Part shown: positions 19,930 to 31,549 of the stretch, one piece after another
Layout: every line of letters starts with the position of its first letter
Numbering within the stretch: the stretch's first letter is position 1
Assembly (NCBI GenBank): GCA_003194525.1
Contig: NBIV01000050.1
Coordinates: 62,001-126,000, forward strand
Direction of reading: 5' to 3'
DNA length: 64,000 nucleotides
From: Gracilariopsis chorda
Taxonomy: Eukaryota; Rhodophyta; Florideophyceae; Gracilariales; Gracilariaceae
Notes under the pieces: generated by a model
Database searches by the model: none
Seen by the model: only the letters and a program-made list of their open reading frames with translations
What the model was told of the DNA's origin: nothing
Program-made: the position numbers and the translations under genes

Positions 19930-21890
19930 TTCAGGATCCAGCCTAGTGTGTGATGGTCCGTATGCAGTGTGAACCGTATGCCTTCCAAATAAGGACGGAG
20001 ATGATGGATGGCCCAAACTACTGCCAAACATTCCCGTTCGGTAGTAGAGTAGGCCCAATTGGGCTTAGATAGTGAGCAGTTCCAGTAACCAATCGGAAGA
20101 ACGTCGCCCTCAGGCTGCTTCTGGAGGATAAAGCATCCGACTTGGGTATTGCAAGCTCCCGTGTCCAGGACGTATCTGTGACCGTTTCGGGAAAGTGCCT
20201 GTATAGGCGGTCGTATGAGGCATTGGCCTAGTTTGTCTTATGCTTCATACTCCATATCGGTCAGAGTTTCGAACTCGAATGGTTGGTTTTTTTCCATTTT
20301 CCGATTCAGCGGGCTGGCAATGAGCGCGAACGCCTCAACAAACTTGCGGAACACATTACAAAGGCCGAAGAAGATCGTAGCTTCGTCCGGTTTATGGGAG
20401 GTTTCGCTTGTCGCAAAGCGTCGCAAGCTTTCCGAATACCTGCATTTTGCCCGGATGGATAATATGACCAAGATAGTAGATCGCTTGGTGGAAGAAATAA
20501 CATTTCTCCAATCGCAGCTTAATTACTGCGGAACGGAGCAGTTCCAATACGGTCTGTACGTGTTCGAAGTGCTCTTGAACTGATCGGGAATATATAATGA
20601 CGTCGTCTAGGTATACTAGAGCAAATTGCCATTTAACCCGCGAAGGGATGATGTCGAGCGCCCTCTGGAAGGTAGCCGGAGCATTCTTGAGACCGACCGG
20701 CATTCTAATGTAGCGGAACAAACCCATGTGGGACGTAAACATTGTTTTGTCCCGGTCGGTCTCGTCGACTTCGCATTGCCAATAACCGCTATTGGTGTCT
20801 AAAGTAGTGAATACCACTGCATCCCCTAAGGAGTCGATGCACTCATCCATTCTCGGTATTGGGTAAGTATCCCGTACGTTCATCGCGTTGAGGGCGCGGT
20901 AGTCAACTCAGAAGCGCAGAGTGCCGTCCTTCTTGGGTGCGAATACGACAGGACTTGCCCATTCTGCGGACGACGGCTCTATTACGCCGCGCGGAGTTGC
21001 TTTGTTACCTCTTCCCCTTCCAGTTCCCTTCGTTTCTGTCCCGCTCGGTAAGGAATCTGGAAAATGTGTTTGGAACCCTCTTCTAAATGTATGCGGTGAT
21101 TTGCAATGGAGATGGACCCCAAGTGTCCATCATCCCACATATCCGAAAACGGTTCCAGAAAGTCGGTAATTCTTTCCCGTTCGGTCTCATACTCTTCTCC
21201 TATACGGACTTCCTTTATCCAATCATCAGCTTTGGCCGTGTCGGACCTTTGATCCTGGTCGGTTTGATTGGTATTAGCCTCCCCCCTTTAGTTTCGTCGT
21301 CCTCGATGAACGGAGACGGGGAAATTAGGGCAATCGGGGCGGGAATGGCGTGCCTGACGATGGTGTTCTTTGCCAAATGGATGGGAGCTTGTCCGAAGTT
21401 GGAGACGAGGACTCGGAATGACCGGTTAGGTATAAGCTCCATGACGCCATTGACCATGAGCATAAGGCGTTTCTTGACCGTTTTCGGGTTGAGTTGGAGA
21501 AATGAAAGTCCTACAACGTTTGCGATTACTTGTACTTCTGCTTGGGTTATGGGCGGTATACTGACCGCTCGGGTTAATCGAATCTCGTTAGAGATGGATT
21601 TGTCCGTTGTCGGGAAAGATTCATAAACATTATTAGTTTGAAACCGTGCAGTTGCCGAGAGCAGGGCCACCGGTCAGGAATGGTGGAAAGCAACTTGTTT
21701 CCGTTGGGGGTGTATGGCCGTCACGTACTTGTCGATGAACGTTGTTTTCAACAAGCACGGTGTGGCTAGGTTTGTGGAGACTAGAAAATGGTCCCATACT
21801 CTCAGGCTACCGATTCGGATAAACAGGTGGATGACTCCGAAAGTCCGCATACGGTTACAAGACGCATCTGTATTATTTGGATGCGGTCTC
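19930..21890 (-). pseudogene. Remnant Ty3/gypsy element D (protease tail, RT, RNase H)
   Basis: Read on the minus strand from right to left it carries the end of a retropepsin domain (about 21890-21680, TFIDKYVTAIHP), then the protease-RT spacer (VLVSNFGQAPIHLAKN). Reverse transcriptase follows, with the block RDTYPIPRMDECIDSLGD and an intact YLDD catalytic motif (YLDDVIIYS), then the thumb and connection, and the start of RNase H (PIGYWN, ERECLAVVWAIHHLRPYLEG, LHTDHHTLGWILNLA). It then stops matching. Frames change several times and stops interrupt it. It is a more diverged family than elements A-C and was cut on its right by the insertion of element A at 21891. No LTRs of its own are seen in the window. 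Confidence 0.88.
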
Positions 21891-22721
21891 TGAAGTGCAA
21901 CGCCCTCAGGGAGGGATTCTTGGTACTTGAATGCTTTCCCGATATTATCGGTTGTGTAGTGTGTATATGAACTACGCCCCACAATGGTGGATATGGACAC
22001 GTGGGACACAGTTTTGGGTCAATTGGCGGTTGGCCACAGTAGTGGATGTTGCCACGAAATGTGGAGTATTTCTAATAATTTTAGTTAATTGTATTTATTA
22101 TTTTTACACCCATTTCTGGGAAGTTAGTACTTAGTGCGACGGCGCACTGCCGTCGCACCAGTAAAGCTTCCCCAACAAGGGACCCCAACCTGGGGAATTG
22201 GCTCTAGTTGTTACCGCTTGCGCGCGTGCTCTACTCCTCCTTGGAGGGAAACGCCGTGAACCACGGGACATCTAACCCCCTTGCACATCTAAAGGGACCC
22301 ATCACTGGGAGTATAATTGTTCCAATTGCATTGGTGTTTCGCCCTGTATAGGGATATTGTTACCGGCATCGCCGTTCGCCCCCGTCGCTCCTGCGACTCA
22401 TTTCGTCCTCTCTTCCTCCTCTTCGCCCTTCCGTTTCCCCTTTTTAGGGTAGCACCTCCCGCTATCCGCGGCCCTCGTGTGCGCATCCACTCACACACCC
22501 CCACTTACGTGGAAACATACCTCTACTGAGGATCACACACTCACGCGGATACCGATTCTTCGCTTTCACCTCCCTGCGCAAGTCGCGACAGGTGTCCCTG
22601 GTCTTACAAACCGGATTCGCCGTGACACCCCTGGGAGGGCTCTACCCAACTAGATTCACCTCGTGAGAGGAAGATCCCGAACGTCTTTCGATGTTTTTCA
22701 CCTTTGGGGCATTGCACCACA
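21891..22721 (+). repeat. 5' LTR of element A (831 bp)
   Basis: Starts TGAAGTGCAA and ends TTGCACCACA, an inverted terminal pair with TG...CA. The start is fixed by comparison with the copies at 43341 and 54064. The first 300 bp is nearly identical to the 43341 copy; the right half is clearly diverged from both other copies. An AT-rich stretch (about 22073-22110) could serve as the LTR promoter. Confidence 0.88.
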
Positions 22722-22724
22722 AAG

Positions 22725-22740
22725 TGGTCTCCCGACCTAG
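22725..22740 (+). other. Primer binding site of element A
   Basis: Three bases (AAG) after the LTR comes TGGTCTCCCGACCTAG; TGG pairs with a tRNA CCA end. Element C (44152, TGGTCTCCTGACC) and element B (40579, minus strand, TGGTCTCCCGACT) have the same site with the same AAG spacer, so all three lineages probably use the same primer tRNA. I cannot name the tRNA from the sequence. Confidence 0.7.
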
Positions 22741-22826
22741 AATCGGTGTTTGTTTTCCCTCTTTCGAGGTTTGTCTTCCACTTCCCGGAAGTTCCGGAAT
22801 CGTTTCCGTCGTGACGGTAGCTCCTC

Positions 22827-25800
22827 ATGTCGAGGTAACCCTCCGCTGCGGAGCGTGCGGTCACCCGCAGTCGTTCCCACGATGGTGGAGAAGTCCCCGA
22901 AGTTCGGTTCGTATCCCGCATTCCGAAGCGGACCGGGTCCAGCTTCGCTGGTGGACCCTCTTCGAGGAATTCAAACCAACCTGTAGTGCAAAACCCGGTT
23001 CGGGAAAAACACCCAAGGCAGCTCGGAACCTTGCCCTCAATGAGGTAGTCCCAGCTGGAAAGAGCCCTCTGTATACCGCGTTGTGGGTGTAACACCGCCG
23101 GTATTTCGCAGATACCACAGAGGTGGAATGGGCTGGGTGACGGGGTATCCGCGGTCGGAACACACCCGAAAAAGGGGAACAGTGTAGCGAAAAGGGAGTA
23201 AAACGGAAGGAAATGAAGGAAACTCGACGTGGGCCATGCGGAAAGCGAGAAAGACCCGACGGAGGGTGAGCAGAGAAAAGGAAATGTCGCAGAGCGACGA
23301 GGAATTAAGGGGAAATTACGAGACGGTAAAGAAACCCAATACTGGGACGGAGAGGGGGCCTGATAACGGGCGAAACCAGAAACAATGGTGTGTTCAGTAG
23401 ACAATCCACTGCGGCTGTACGTACTGTCTCCTCGTTGACGCGAGCCGGGTGGGAATTCCGTACGCAATGCGGTGTACCTCCGGGAGGAGTTTAACACTTC
23501 GCAAGGCGAAAAGACTCAGAGCCGAACTCGGTTGACTTTTCTCTGTGGTGGTGGTGGCCGCCGGTGGGCGCCTAAGTACCACTAGTCTGCAATAGCAGAA
23601 TAACAGAATGAATATCTAAATAAATATAGCCCTTAAGGGGTAAACATTGCTGTCATCAAAATCCAGTTCCTCCACGTGTTCCACGTCCACTGTACTGCAG
23701 TTACCAAAATAACAAATTAAACCAAACCTATCCAGGTGTCCACACCTCCTTGTAGGCCCGTTATCGGGACACGACTCATACTTGAAGTTAGCCCATTTCT
23801 GGCTTAGTGAATCTCACATATGAGAACCAATCTTCCGTAGACACCGGAGTGCATTGCACTACACAACCCCAGGAACCCCTGAACACTCTTTTGCCCTCGT
23901 TGTCACCCCCGCAGGAAAATGATGCATCGACTCGCGCTGTCGCAGTATCAAACTTCCGTGGAACGGTCGACAACACCCCCCAGGGGACCACCCCTGGATT
24001 CCCAGGTCCGCGCCCTGTGGACCGCCCACGACACCCTTGTAGGGGAATTGAAATCCCTCCAAGAGGTGGTTATGGCAACCCCCGTAAAGGAGGTCGCCGA
24101 CGAACTCCGTATTTTACGGTCTGACGTCAACTCCGTGTTGGAGAGTTTGGGACAACCCGCCACCTTCATCGAAGGAGTTGAAGCCCGATTTGATTGGATT
24201 GGTGCCCGCCTGGAGACGCTGGAGCAGCTCGTCCTCATGGACAAACCATCCCCGGATGATCCAGTAAACGAGGCATCGCACAACGACCAGCTTGCTGGGA
24301 AGAAGAAACGCCGTCATCGACGGAAACACCACCGAAAATATTCGGACTCTGATTCTTCGACATCGTCGGACTCATCCCGAAACCATTCGGTTAGCTCGAG
24401 CTCCTCGGACTCCGATTCGGAGGACGAGAAGCGAGGCTACTCCTCCCGCTCGAAGCGGTCATCGGCCACTGAAGGTGTGATCCGAACCCACCAGAAGGGG
24501 AGAAGATACCCCGGTCTCCGGGAGTTGAAGCCAACAAACCCAGATTACCGGACGTTATTATCATACCGGTACTACCGGCTCGAATATTCGTCACTTGGAC
24601 GTACGCCCCGTGGTACGGGAAAGGAGCAAGACTGCATTAAGCGAATGCAGCTCTCGCTCCGCAACCATTATTTTACTGGAGAGAACCCGGTCCTAGTACT
24701 GGATTTCCTGTCCTGCTTTGTAGCGGAGGCCGATATCCTCGGTATGAATGAGGGACAAGCTTACTTGGCTTTGCCGTATTTCTTACGGGGAGTGGCGGAG
24801 GACCAATACAACTCTGTCAGAGGATCTTCCCGCGCCTCCGAAGGAGGAGTTACTTGCTGGCCGGAAGCGGTGCAGTATCTACTGCGTTCCTACGCCACAA
24901 ACACTGCTATTCAGCAGGCTATCCTTGCTTTGCGAGATACATGCCAGCGTGCTGGAGAGACCTAGACTGATTACTCGGTGCGCCTTAACAAGGCTTTCCA
25001 CAGATGTGGTAACGTATACCCCGCTGGGGAGCGCAGTACCATGTTCATCGCTGGTCTTGACCCGGAAATCCGGAGTTTAGTTGCCCGTTATCGGGAGGAT
25101 AAGCGGAGGATCACCTATCTCGAGCTGTTCCAACACGCCCGAGCGGAAGGGGATGCACTTCGTGCAAGAACTAGGAACAATCCGTCTAATTCCGCCAAGG
25201 CGTTGATGATTGAGAGCGACTCCTCATCGCTCCGGCTCACTGCGGATGGGAACCCTAGACAGGGATTTGATACCGTGCATTTAGTGCAGGGGGATGGTGT
25301 GTTGATTCCAACCACCGATTTACCGTCAACGACGGAGATGACCCGTGATACGGGAACAGAAGATCCCGTTCTATACGGTGGTAACAGTCGGGTTCAACCC
25401 CAACGACTCCCGTTTTCAAACGGTCAATCCCGTTATCAACGGCCTGGATGGACTGACACCCGCCCTGCGGTTCGCTTCTCCGATACTCGGAATAATAATC
25501 CGCGTGTCGCGGTGCTGGCTCTCATTTGCCACCTGTGCTATGCCCATGGCCATACCTCTCCTCAGTGTATTTGTTCACTGAAGGATATGGCCAAGGTGGT
25601 GGCAAATTATGAGGCCCTCACTCCAGAGGAGAAACGTTCCGTCCCGACGGCTTCCTACCTCCGTGCTAAAACGGACTTTTCCCATGCCCTACCACAGACC
25701 CCGCGTGCGCGGCAAGCTTCATACACCCCGATTCGGGAGATCACGCAACCATCCGTTGCAACCCCCGCTTATTCGGATAGAAACCTCTGTCAACGGGATG

Positions 25801-25850
25801 AAGCACTCGTTGTCGAGGAAACCAACCCACCGCCGAAGGCGGAAACCTAA
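22827..25850 (+). pseudogene. gag of element A (broken)
   Basis: Homologous to the gag of element C (44265). It encodes an N-terminal region, a helical block around EVADELRILRSDVNSVLESL, then a Ser/Asp-Glu stretch and basic RRHRRKHHRK. A capsid-like region follows (YRYYRLEYSSLGRTP, LALPYFLRGVAEDQY, VQYLLRSYATNTAIQ), and a single CCHC zinc knuckle CHLCYAHGHTSPQC near the C terminus. Defects: TAA three codons after the ATG (22836), the solo LTR at 22982-23863 with a small frame change, and TAG at 24963 where C has a Glu codon. The largest intact pieces are 23919-24965 and 24978-25850. Confidence 0.85.
22982..23863 (-). mobile_element. Solo LTR inserted in gag of element A (TSD CAACC)
   Basis: This 882-bp segment, absent from element C, starts TGTAGTGCAA and ends TTGCACTACA (a perfect 10-bp inverted terminal repeat). 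It is flanked by the 5-bp direct repeat CAACC (22977-22981 and 23864-23868). Near its right part it shares CACATATGAGAAC and an AT-rich GAATATCTAAATAAATA block with the plus strand of the element B LTRs. It is therefore a diverged B-type LTR in the minus orientation. Internal sequence was lost by LTR-LTR recombination. Confidence 0.9.
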
Positions 25851-26044
25851 CTGAGGGAGTCTCCCCTTTGGGAGAGGCGTCCTCAGACAAGAGGCTGTTG
25901 GCGCCCGAGGCGTCCTCGCCTCGCTCTGCGGTGAAAGTCCTCTCAGGGAAAGACACCGCTGACGCGGAGTCTGCGCACCACGGTGTGTTGCGTCACCGGT
26001 GGATACGGAGTAAAAATCCCCGGATTCCCGGTAGAGTCTTGGTC

Positions 26045-29000
26045 ATGGCCAAGCGCAACTATAAGGTCTATGCCGACCTTGGCCTTGATCCCCAGTTTAT
26101 GGTGAGGTTTCTCACCGTCCTGGATACAGGTGCAGGCCCCAACTTTGTTGTGGAATCATTGTTACCCCCGCTTGTGCGGTCTCATATCCGGTCTGACGCG
26201 GTCCCCGACATTTCGGATGCGAACAACAATCCGTTACAAATGGTGGGCACAGTGGACCTCGTCGTGAGACTTGGTACCTCTGTGGTGAAGTTGGACTTCA
26301 TCGTTTGCCATTCATTGGCAGCACCAGTTATACTGGGATGTGATTACTGCGACGGATTTTTCGACGCAATCAGGCTCCGCCTCAGGCGTGTAGAACTTGG
26401 CGACGGATCGTCGGTTCCAATTGTTCCCCGCCGGCTAAAGCGGTCCTCTCGGAAACAAGTTCCGCTCCGTGCTGCGCAGGAACCACCGCCCGCGCCCTGC
26501 GAGTCCACCAAGCTCCACGTCGCTGCCTCGGTTTCTGTATTGCCTGAGTCCCAAACCTGGGTGCAGGTGAATTCCCGTCAACACGGTCTTCGGGTCATCC
26601 AACCCCCTGCCTCGTTGTACGAGAAATCCCAGCTGGCGCTGGATAATGGAATTGTTTCTATTTCCCCGGATGTTCCTTTCCGGATATTGGTGGCCAACCT
26701 TGGCAAACACCCCCAGTATCTGGTAAAACACCAAGTAATTGGGATTGTAACCCCCCATCCTATGGGAATGCTGCCAACCAAGATGACAGTCGCCGATGTA
26801 CTCGGAGTTACCACCTCTTCTGAGGAATTCGCCCCGCCGTCTGAAGACTTCAAGTCTAAGGAGGGGGGAGGAAACCGCTACTTCAGCTTCGAACACACCG
26901 AGTAACTCGGAATTGCGAGCCACACCTGTTCCCCGGGACAATGCTCCATCGAGAAATGACCGGATTAATCCGGAAAAGGCACTGGAAGCGTTGGACTTCA
27001 GCCACGTGCCAGAGTCGCACCGCGACAAACTCCGTACAATGTTACGGGAATTCACCACAATGTGGGATGGCTCGCTTGGCGAGATTAATGCAACGGAACA
27101 CCGGATCGATTTAATCCCCGGCCGGCGACCGGTTGTACAACCCCCTTACAGGGCAGGTACGAAAGTTTGGGAAGAAGAGCAGTCCCAAGTGGACAAGATG
27201 CTCCGCGCAGGTGTGATTGAGCCCGCTCAATCACCCTGGGTATCCCCAGTTGTACTGGATTTGAAGGCCGACGGAACCTGGAGGTTTTGTGTCGACTACC
27301 GCCGGCTCAATGCCGTGACTGTTAGGGACACGTACCCTATCCCTCGTATGGACGAGTGTATTGACTCCCTCGGAGACGCCACTGTGTTCACGGCTCTCGA
27401 TGCCAATTGGGGATATTGGCAAGTAGCTGTCAGACAGGAGGATCGCGACAAAACCGCATTCACCTGCCACGAAGGAACGTACCGCTTCAAGCGGATGCCA
27501 TTTGGGTTAACCAACGCCCCCGCCACCTTTTAGCGTGTAGTAGATATTCTACTCAACCACTTTAAGTGGCGGAGTTGTCTGGTCTACCTTGATGATATTA
27601 TCATCTTCTCCAACTCGTTGGACGACCATCCCACTCACGTCCGAGACGTGCTGACCGTACTCCGCGATGCGGGAACTACCCTCAAGTTGAGGAAATGCGA
27701 TTTTTGGACAGGTACTGTGAAGTATCTGGGTCACATTATCCGTCCTGGACGGTTGGCGATCTAGAAAGCTCGAGTCAATTCCCTCGTTGAGGCGAAAGAA
27801 CCCCGTACTCAAACGGAACTGCGCTCCTTTTTGGGGTTGGTCAACGTCTACTGACGGTTTATCCCGAACTTTTCGGATACCGCGGCGCCCCTGAACGCTT
27901 TGTTGCGAAAGGGGAACCCTCCAAAACTGGGAACATTTACGCCCAAGCAATCGAAAGCCTTTAACTCCTTGAAGGAGGCTGTCACATCAGCACCAATCCT
28001 ACATCTCCCAAAACTTAGGTTGCCATACTCCGTAGATACGGACTCGACCGACTACCAAGTCGGGTGTGCACTTTTTCAAACCACCCCCGAGGGGGAACGA
28101 CACCCAATTGGTTATTGGTCGCGCTCGCTCAATGTTCATGAGCGGAACTATTCCGTATCGGAGAAAGAGTGCCTCGCCGTCGTATGGGCGATGACCACTC
28201 TGCGCCCCTACCTTATGGGAGTTCACTTCACCGTGTACACGGATTATTCCTCATTGAGGTGGTTAATGAATATCTCCGACCCGTCGGGACGCCTCATGCG
28301 CTGGAGACTCCGCCTCGTGGAATATGACTTCCAAGTCATTTATAAGAAGGGCGCGCAGAACACCCAAGCTGACGCCCTGTCGCGTTTACCCACAAGTGGA
28401 GAAGCACTCCCAACGGATGATGATGAAGGCCCATGTTTCATGGCCATAGACCCGGATGATCCGGAATGTGCCGTCGAGGCTGGGCCAGAAAACTGGGACG
28501 AGGATGCTGATTTTGACGAACTAAGCCCATGGCGAGATGAATCTGAGAACCCGTTACCGGGAAACTTTGTACCGGTATCACCGGAAGAAATGATCCGAGA
28601 ACAATTCGGTGACCCCTTCTGCACGAGGATTCGTGCCCGTCTTAACGGTAGTGAAGATCTCCCTTTCGGGGTGGACGACAAGGGCTACCTCTTCCGGAAG
28701 GTCGAAGCACGCCCACAGATTGTGGTATCACATTCGCTGCAATCGTGGGTGTTACATCTATCACACTACGCCCCCATGGGAGGTCACCCAGGTGGGAGGA
28801 AACTCTACCTAACCCTGCGAAGGGATTTCTATTGGCCCGCCATGGCGGTGGATTGCTACACAACCGTGCGGTTTTGTAGCGAATGCGCGAAGAATCGCGT
28901 GAAAATCCGCAAAAATGCGAAGAAGATGAAACTATTCCCCGCAAGGGCGCCACTCGAGTTTATCGCAATTGATATTCTCGGACCACTACTCACCACAAAA

Positions 29001-30937
29001 TGTGGAAACAATTTTCTACTTGTCATTACCGACCGCTGTTCCAAGCTGGTGCGGACTGTCCCTCTTCGGAGGATAACCGCTTTCACGGTGGCCCAGGCTC
29101 TGGTGACCCACTGGATTTTTGTCTACGGTCCTCCTGTGGAGGTGCTCTCTGATAACGGGAAACAATTCGCGAGCAAGTTCTTCCAGGATGTTTGTCGCAT
29201 CCTGGATGTCAAGAACTTGTTCATGACTACCTATCACCCCCAGTGTAATGGGCAAGTTGAACGGTTTAACCGGACGTTACTCGCGGCGCTACGTTCCTAC
29301 GTCGCTGACCACCCAAAGAATTGGGATCTCTACGCTGACGCGTTAACCTTCGCGTACAATACGCAGGTACACTGGACTACCGGAGTTTCGCCATTCGAGT
29401 TGGTTCTATCTAAAACACCCCCGCCTGTGGCACTGGAACTCCAAGCTACCTTGGACAATTTCCCATCAGTGGGTATCTACCGGCAGAAATGGAAGCAATG
29501 GCTTTCCAAGCTGGTCCCGGCTGCGCGAAAGTCTATGGCACGGGCCCAAGCCGCTTACAAGCGGGCTTTTGATGCTCGCTTGCGAGGAAAGACCCCCCGA
29601 ATCGGGCAAATAACTACGTCTTCATCAGGAAGGAGTACTACAACCCGGAACGGGAGAAGCGTCATAAACTCTCTCCTGTGGCAGACGGACCCTTCAAGGT
29701 CATCTCTTTTAATGCCGACACTGTCGTTGTAGAGATAGGCGGAGCACACGAGCGGATCTCCAGCGATCGTGTCGTGCTGGGCCCCCCTCCCTCCTCAGAG
29801 GTAATCCTGGATTCAGGACATCCCGTTTCTACGGACTCTGCAACACCGGAATCCTCCGGGAGTACTAGGCCTACGGTACTACCACACCCCAGCCGGGGAC
29901 TCTCAGACCTACCGACCCTGTCGGACTCACCGGCTCAGCCGGGTAATATGGCCCTCTCAGCGTCCGCCCCTACCACGCCCGCCCCCCTGGCGCGAATTTA
30001 CACCCGCCAGGCGGGAAATGTTATCCCTTATCCCGCCGCTCCGTCTAAGGAGGGCGAGGAGAACACTCGTTTTCGAGGAACGATATCGCCGTCACAACGG
30101 GAAACACGTAACATACGGAACACTGGTGCGCAAGCGCCGGAAACGCCTCCCGTCGTCGACGGAATCGAATCCCTCGTTCCGGGGAATAATTTGCGCCAAC
30201 TTCCGCAACGCTGCGGGGAAGAACCGAGAAACTCGAAAAAGCGCGCGCCATTGCACGCTCGAAACCGGTCATACCGGACACTGCTCCCCCCCATGTAGAC
30301 GGTGCACCGCAATTAGCGGCCAAGCCCCTGAAAAGGGTATCATCGGCACCTGCCCGGCACCCCCCAAAGGGGAATATTGACCAAAATACCGGTGTACCGG
30401 AGTTAGCCCCAGGCAACCCGTCAGTAGCCGGGGACACCACGGCGTCGCCGGAACGTATGGTGCAGAGCGCTCGTGCGCCTGGCAGGGAGGCGGTTTGCCA
30501 TCCAATCACCGCGTCGCACACGACCCCCCAGGGGATCGAGGAAACGCCGATTCCGCAGGAGCAGTCATCTTCCCGCAAACTCGCGGTTCGTGAGCTCAAC
30601 CACGAAGGCGGAGCCCAAGTTCCCCGCAGACTGGCGGTTCGCCCGCAATACCGCGAAAGCGGAAACGACCCTGCCCCAATGGGGGAATGACTTGGCGGTT
30701 AAAACCATGACGCCAAACACCCTCTTGAGGGATATCCTCGCGCACGAGCAGTGGCCGCTACCACAGCGCACGGCAACGCCGGAGTTATCGCCGAACATCC
30801 TGCTGAGGGACATTATAACGCACCGCGGGCAACCCTCACAAGGGAGTACAACCACCACCCGGCACGGCCGGCAGGTCTACGAACGAGAGTTCGTAGTAGA
30901 CCGACTTGGCGGACAAACCTGGGACCAGGATGGTATT
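26045..30937 (+). pseudogene. pol of element A: protease, RT, RNase H, integrase, linker, start of chromodomain
   Basis: Begins MAKRNYKVYADLG as in B and C. Domains in order: retropepsin (VLDTGAGPN, about 26128), spacer, RT (27100-27900; DTYPIPRMDECIDSLGD, YLDDIIIFS), RNase H (28030-28390; YTDYSSLRWLM, DALSRLP). The integrase follows (28740-29300) with an HHCC zinc region, D in IDILGPL, D in LSDNGKQF and E in NGQVERFNR, then a long low-complexity linker. The chromodomain is cut after DGI by element B and resumes at 41122. Damage: frameshift near 26900, TAG at 27531 (Gln in C), TAG at 27762 (Glu in C), TGA at 27852 (Arg in C), frameshift near 29610, and further stops in the linker. Confidence 0.9.
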
Positions 30938-31491
30938 TGTGGTATACCCACTACGGCCAAGTGGCCACTCGGTAGCAGTGCGGGTATCCGCAGAGAACAC
31001 CCCAAGGGAGGGCAGGGTGTGCGTGCCTTGCGAGCACAGTAACAGGGAGCCTTGGCGAGGTGTGGCCGTTAACGGCGAGTTGTATGTATCGGTGGTTGAC
31101 ACCCACGAGAGTTGTAGCTAGCCCGGAGGTCCGGTTAAGGCTCGCGAGTCTAGGAACTCAAGTGGTCGTCGAAGCTTGTCTTCTCTTTACTGTGAGCTCG
31201 CCCGCCGGCGTCAGCTATGTATAGCCGGCGTCAGCTATGTATAGCCGGCGGCCAGGCGCCTCTAAAATAGCAGCATAAATATATAAATAAATAAATAAAT
31301 ATCCCGATAACTCGGTGCAAGCGCCGTGGCAAGCCAACCTCCAGAACAACCCAGGTCGGCAACGTGTACAGCAGCGTCGCTACTCATATATCTCCGGCTA
31401 CCCCGGTCCCCTATGCTTAGTCACATATGAGAACAATCCCCCTACTTAGCGGTGAAACCGCTTCGGCGCGAAAAACGCTGCGGATACTACA
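30938..31491 (-). repeat. 3' LTR of element B (554 bp)
   Basis: On the plus strand it starts TGTGGTATAC and ends GATACTACA; in element orientation it starts TGTAGTATCC. It differs from the right LTR by a tandem duplication of a 20-bp segment (CGTCAGCTATGTATAGCCGG, about 31206-31245) and a few substitutions. An AT-rich ATATATAAATAAATAAATAAATA block (about 31278-31301) reads in element sense as a TATA-rich promoter candidate. An ATG at 31427 opens a frame that runs on into the antisense ORF. Confidence 0.95.
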
Positions 31492-31505
31492 TATCCCCCC
31501 CGTTA
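31492..31505 (-). other. Polypurine tract of element B
   Basis: Directly inside the 3' LTR, the element-sense sequence is TTAACGGGGGGGATA followed by the LTR start TGTAGT. Elements A and C have the same G-run plus ATA immediately before TGAAGT. This fixes gag-pol orientation independently of the coding regions. Confidence 0.8.
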
Positions 31506-31549
31506 AGCGTCGACGTCCTCGTCGTGTTCAGGCACTTAAGCGCATCGTG

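Noticed and set aside
22604-23497. A 297-codon minus-strand frame across LTR, gag start and solo LTR of element A
   Set aside because: It crosses the insertion boundary at 22982, is absent from the sister element and does not correspond to the conserved antisense ORF position.
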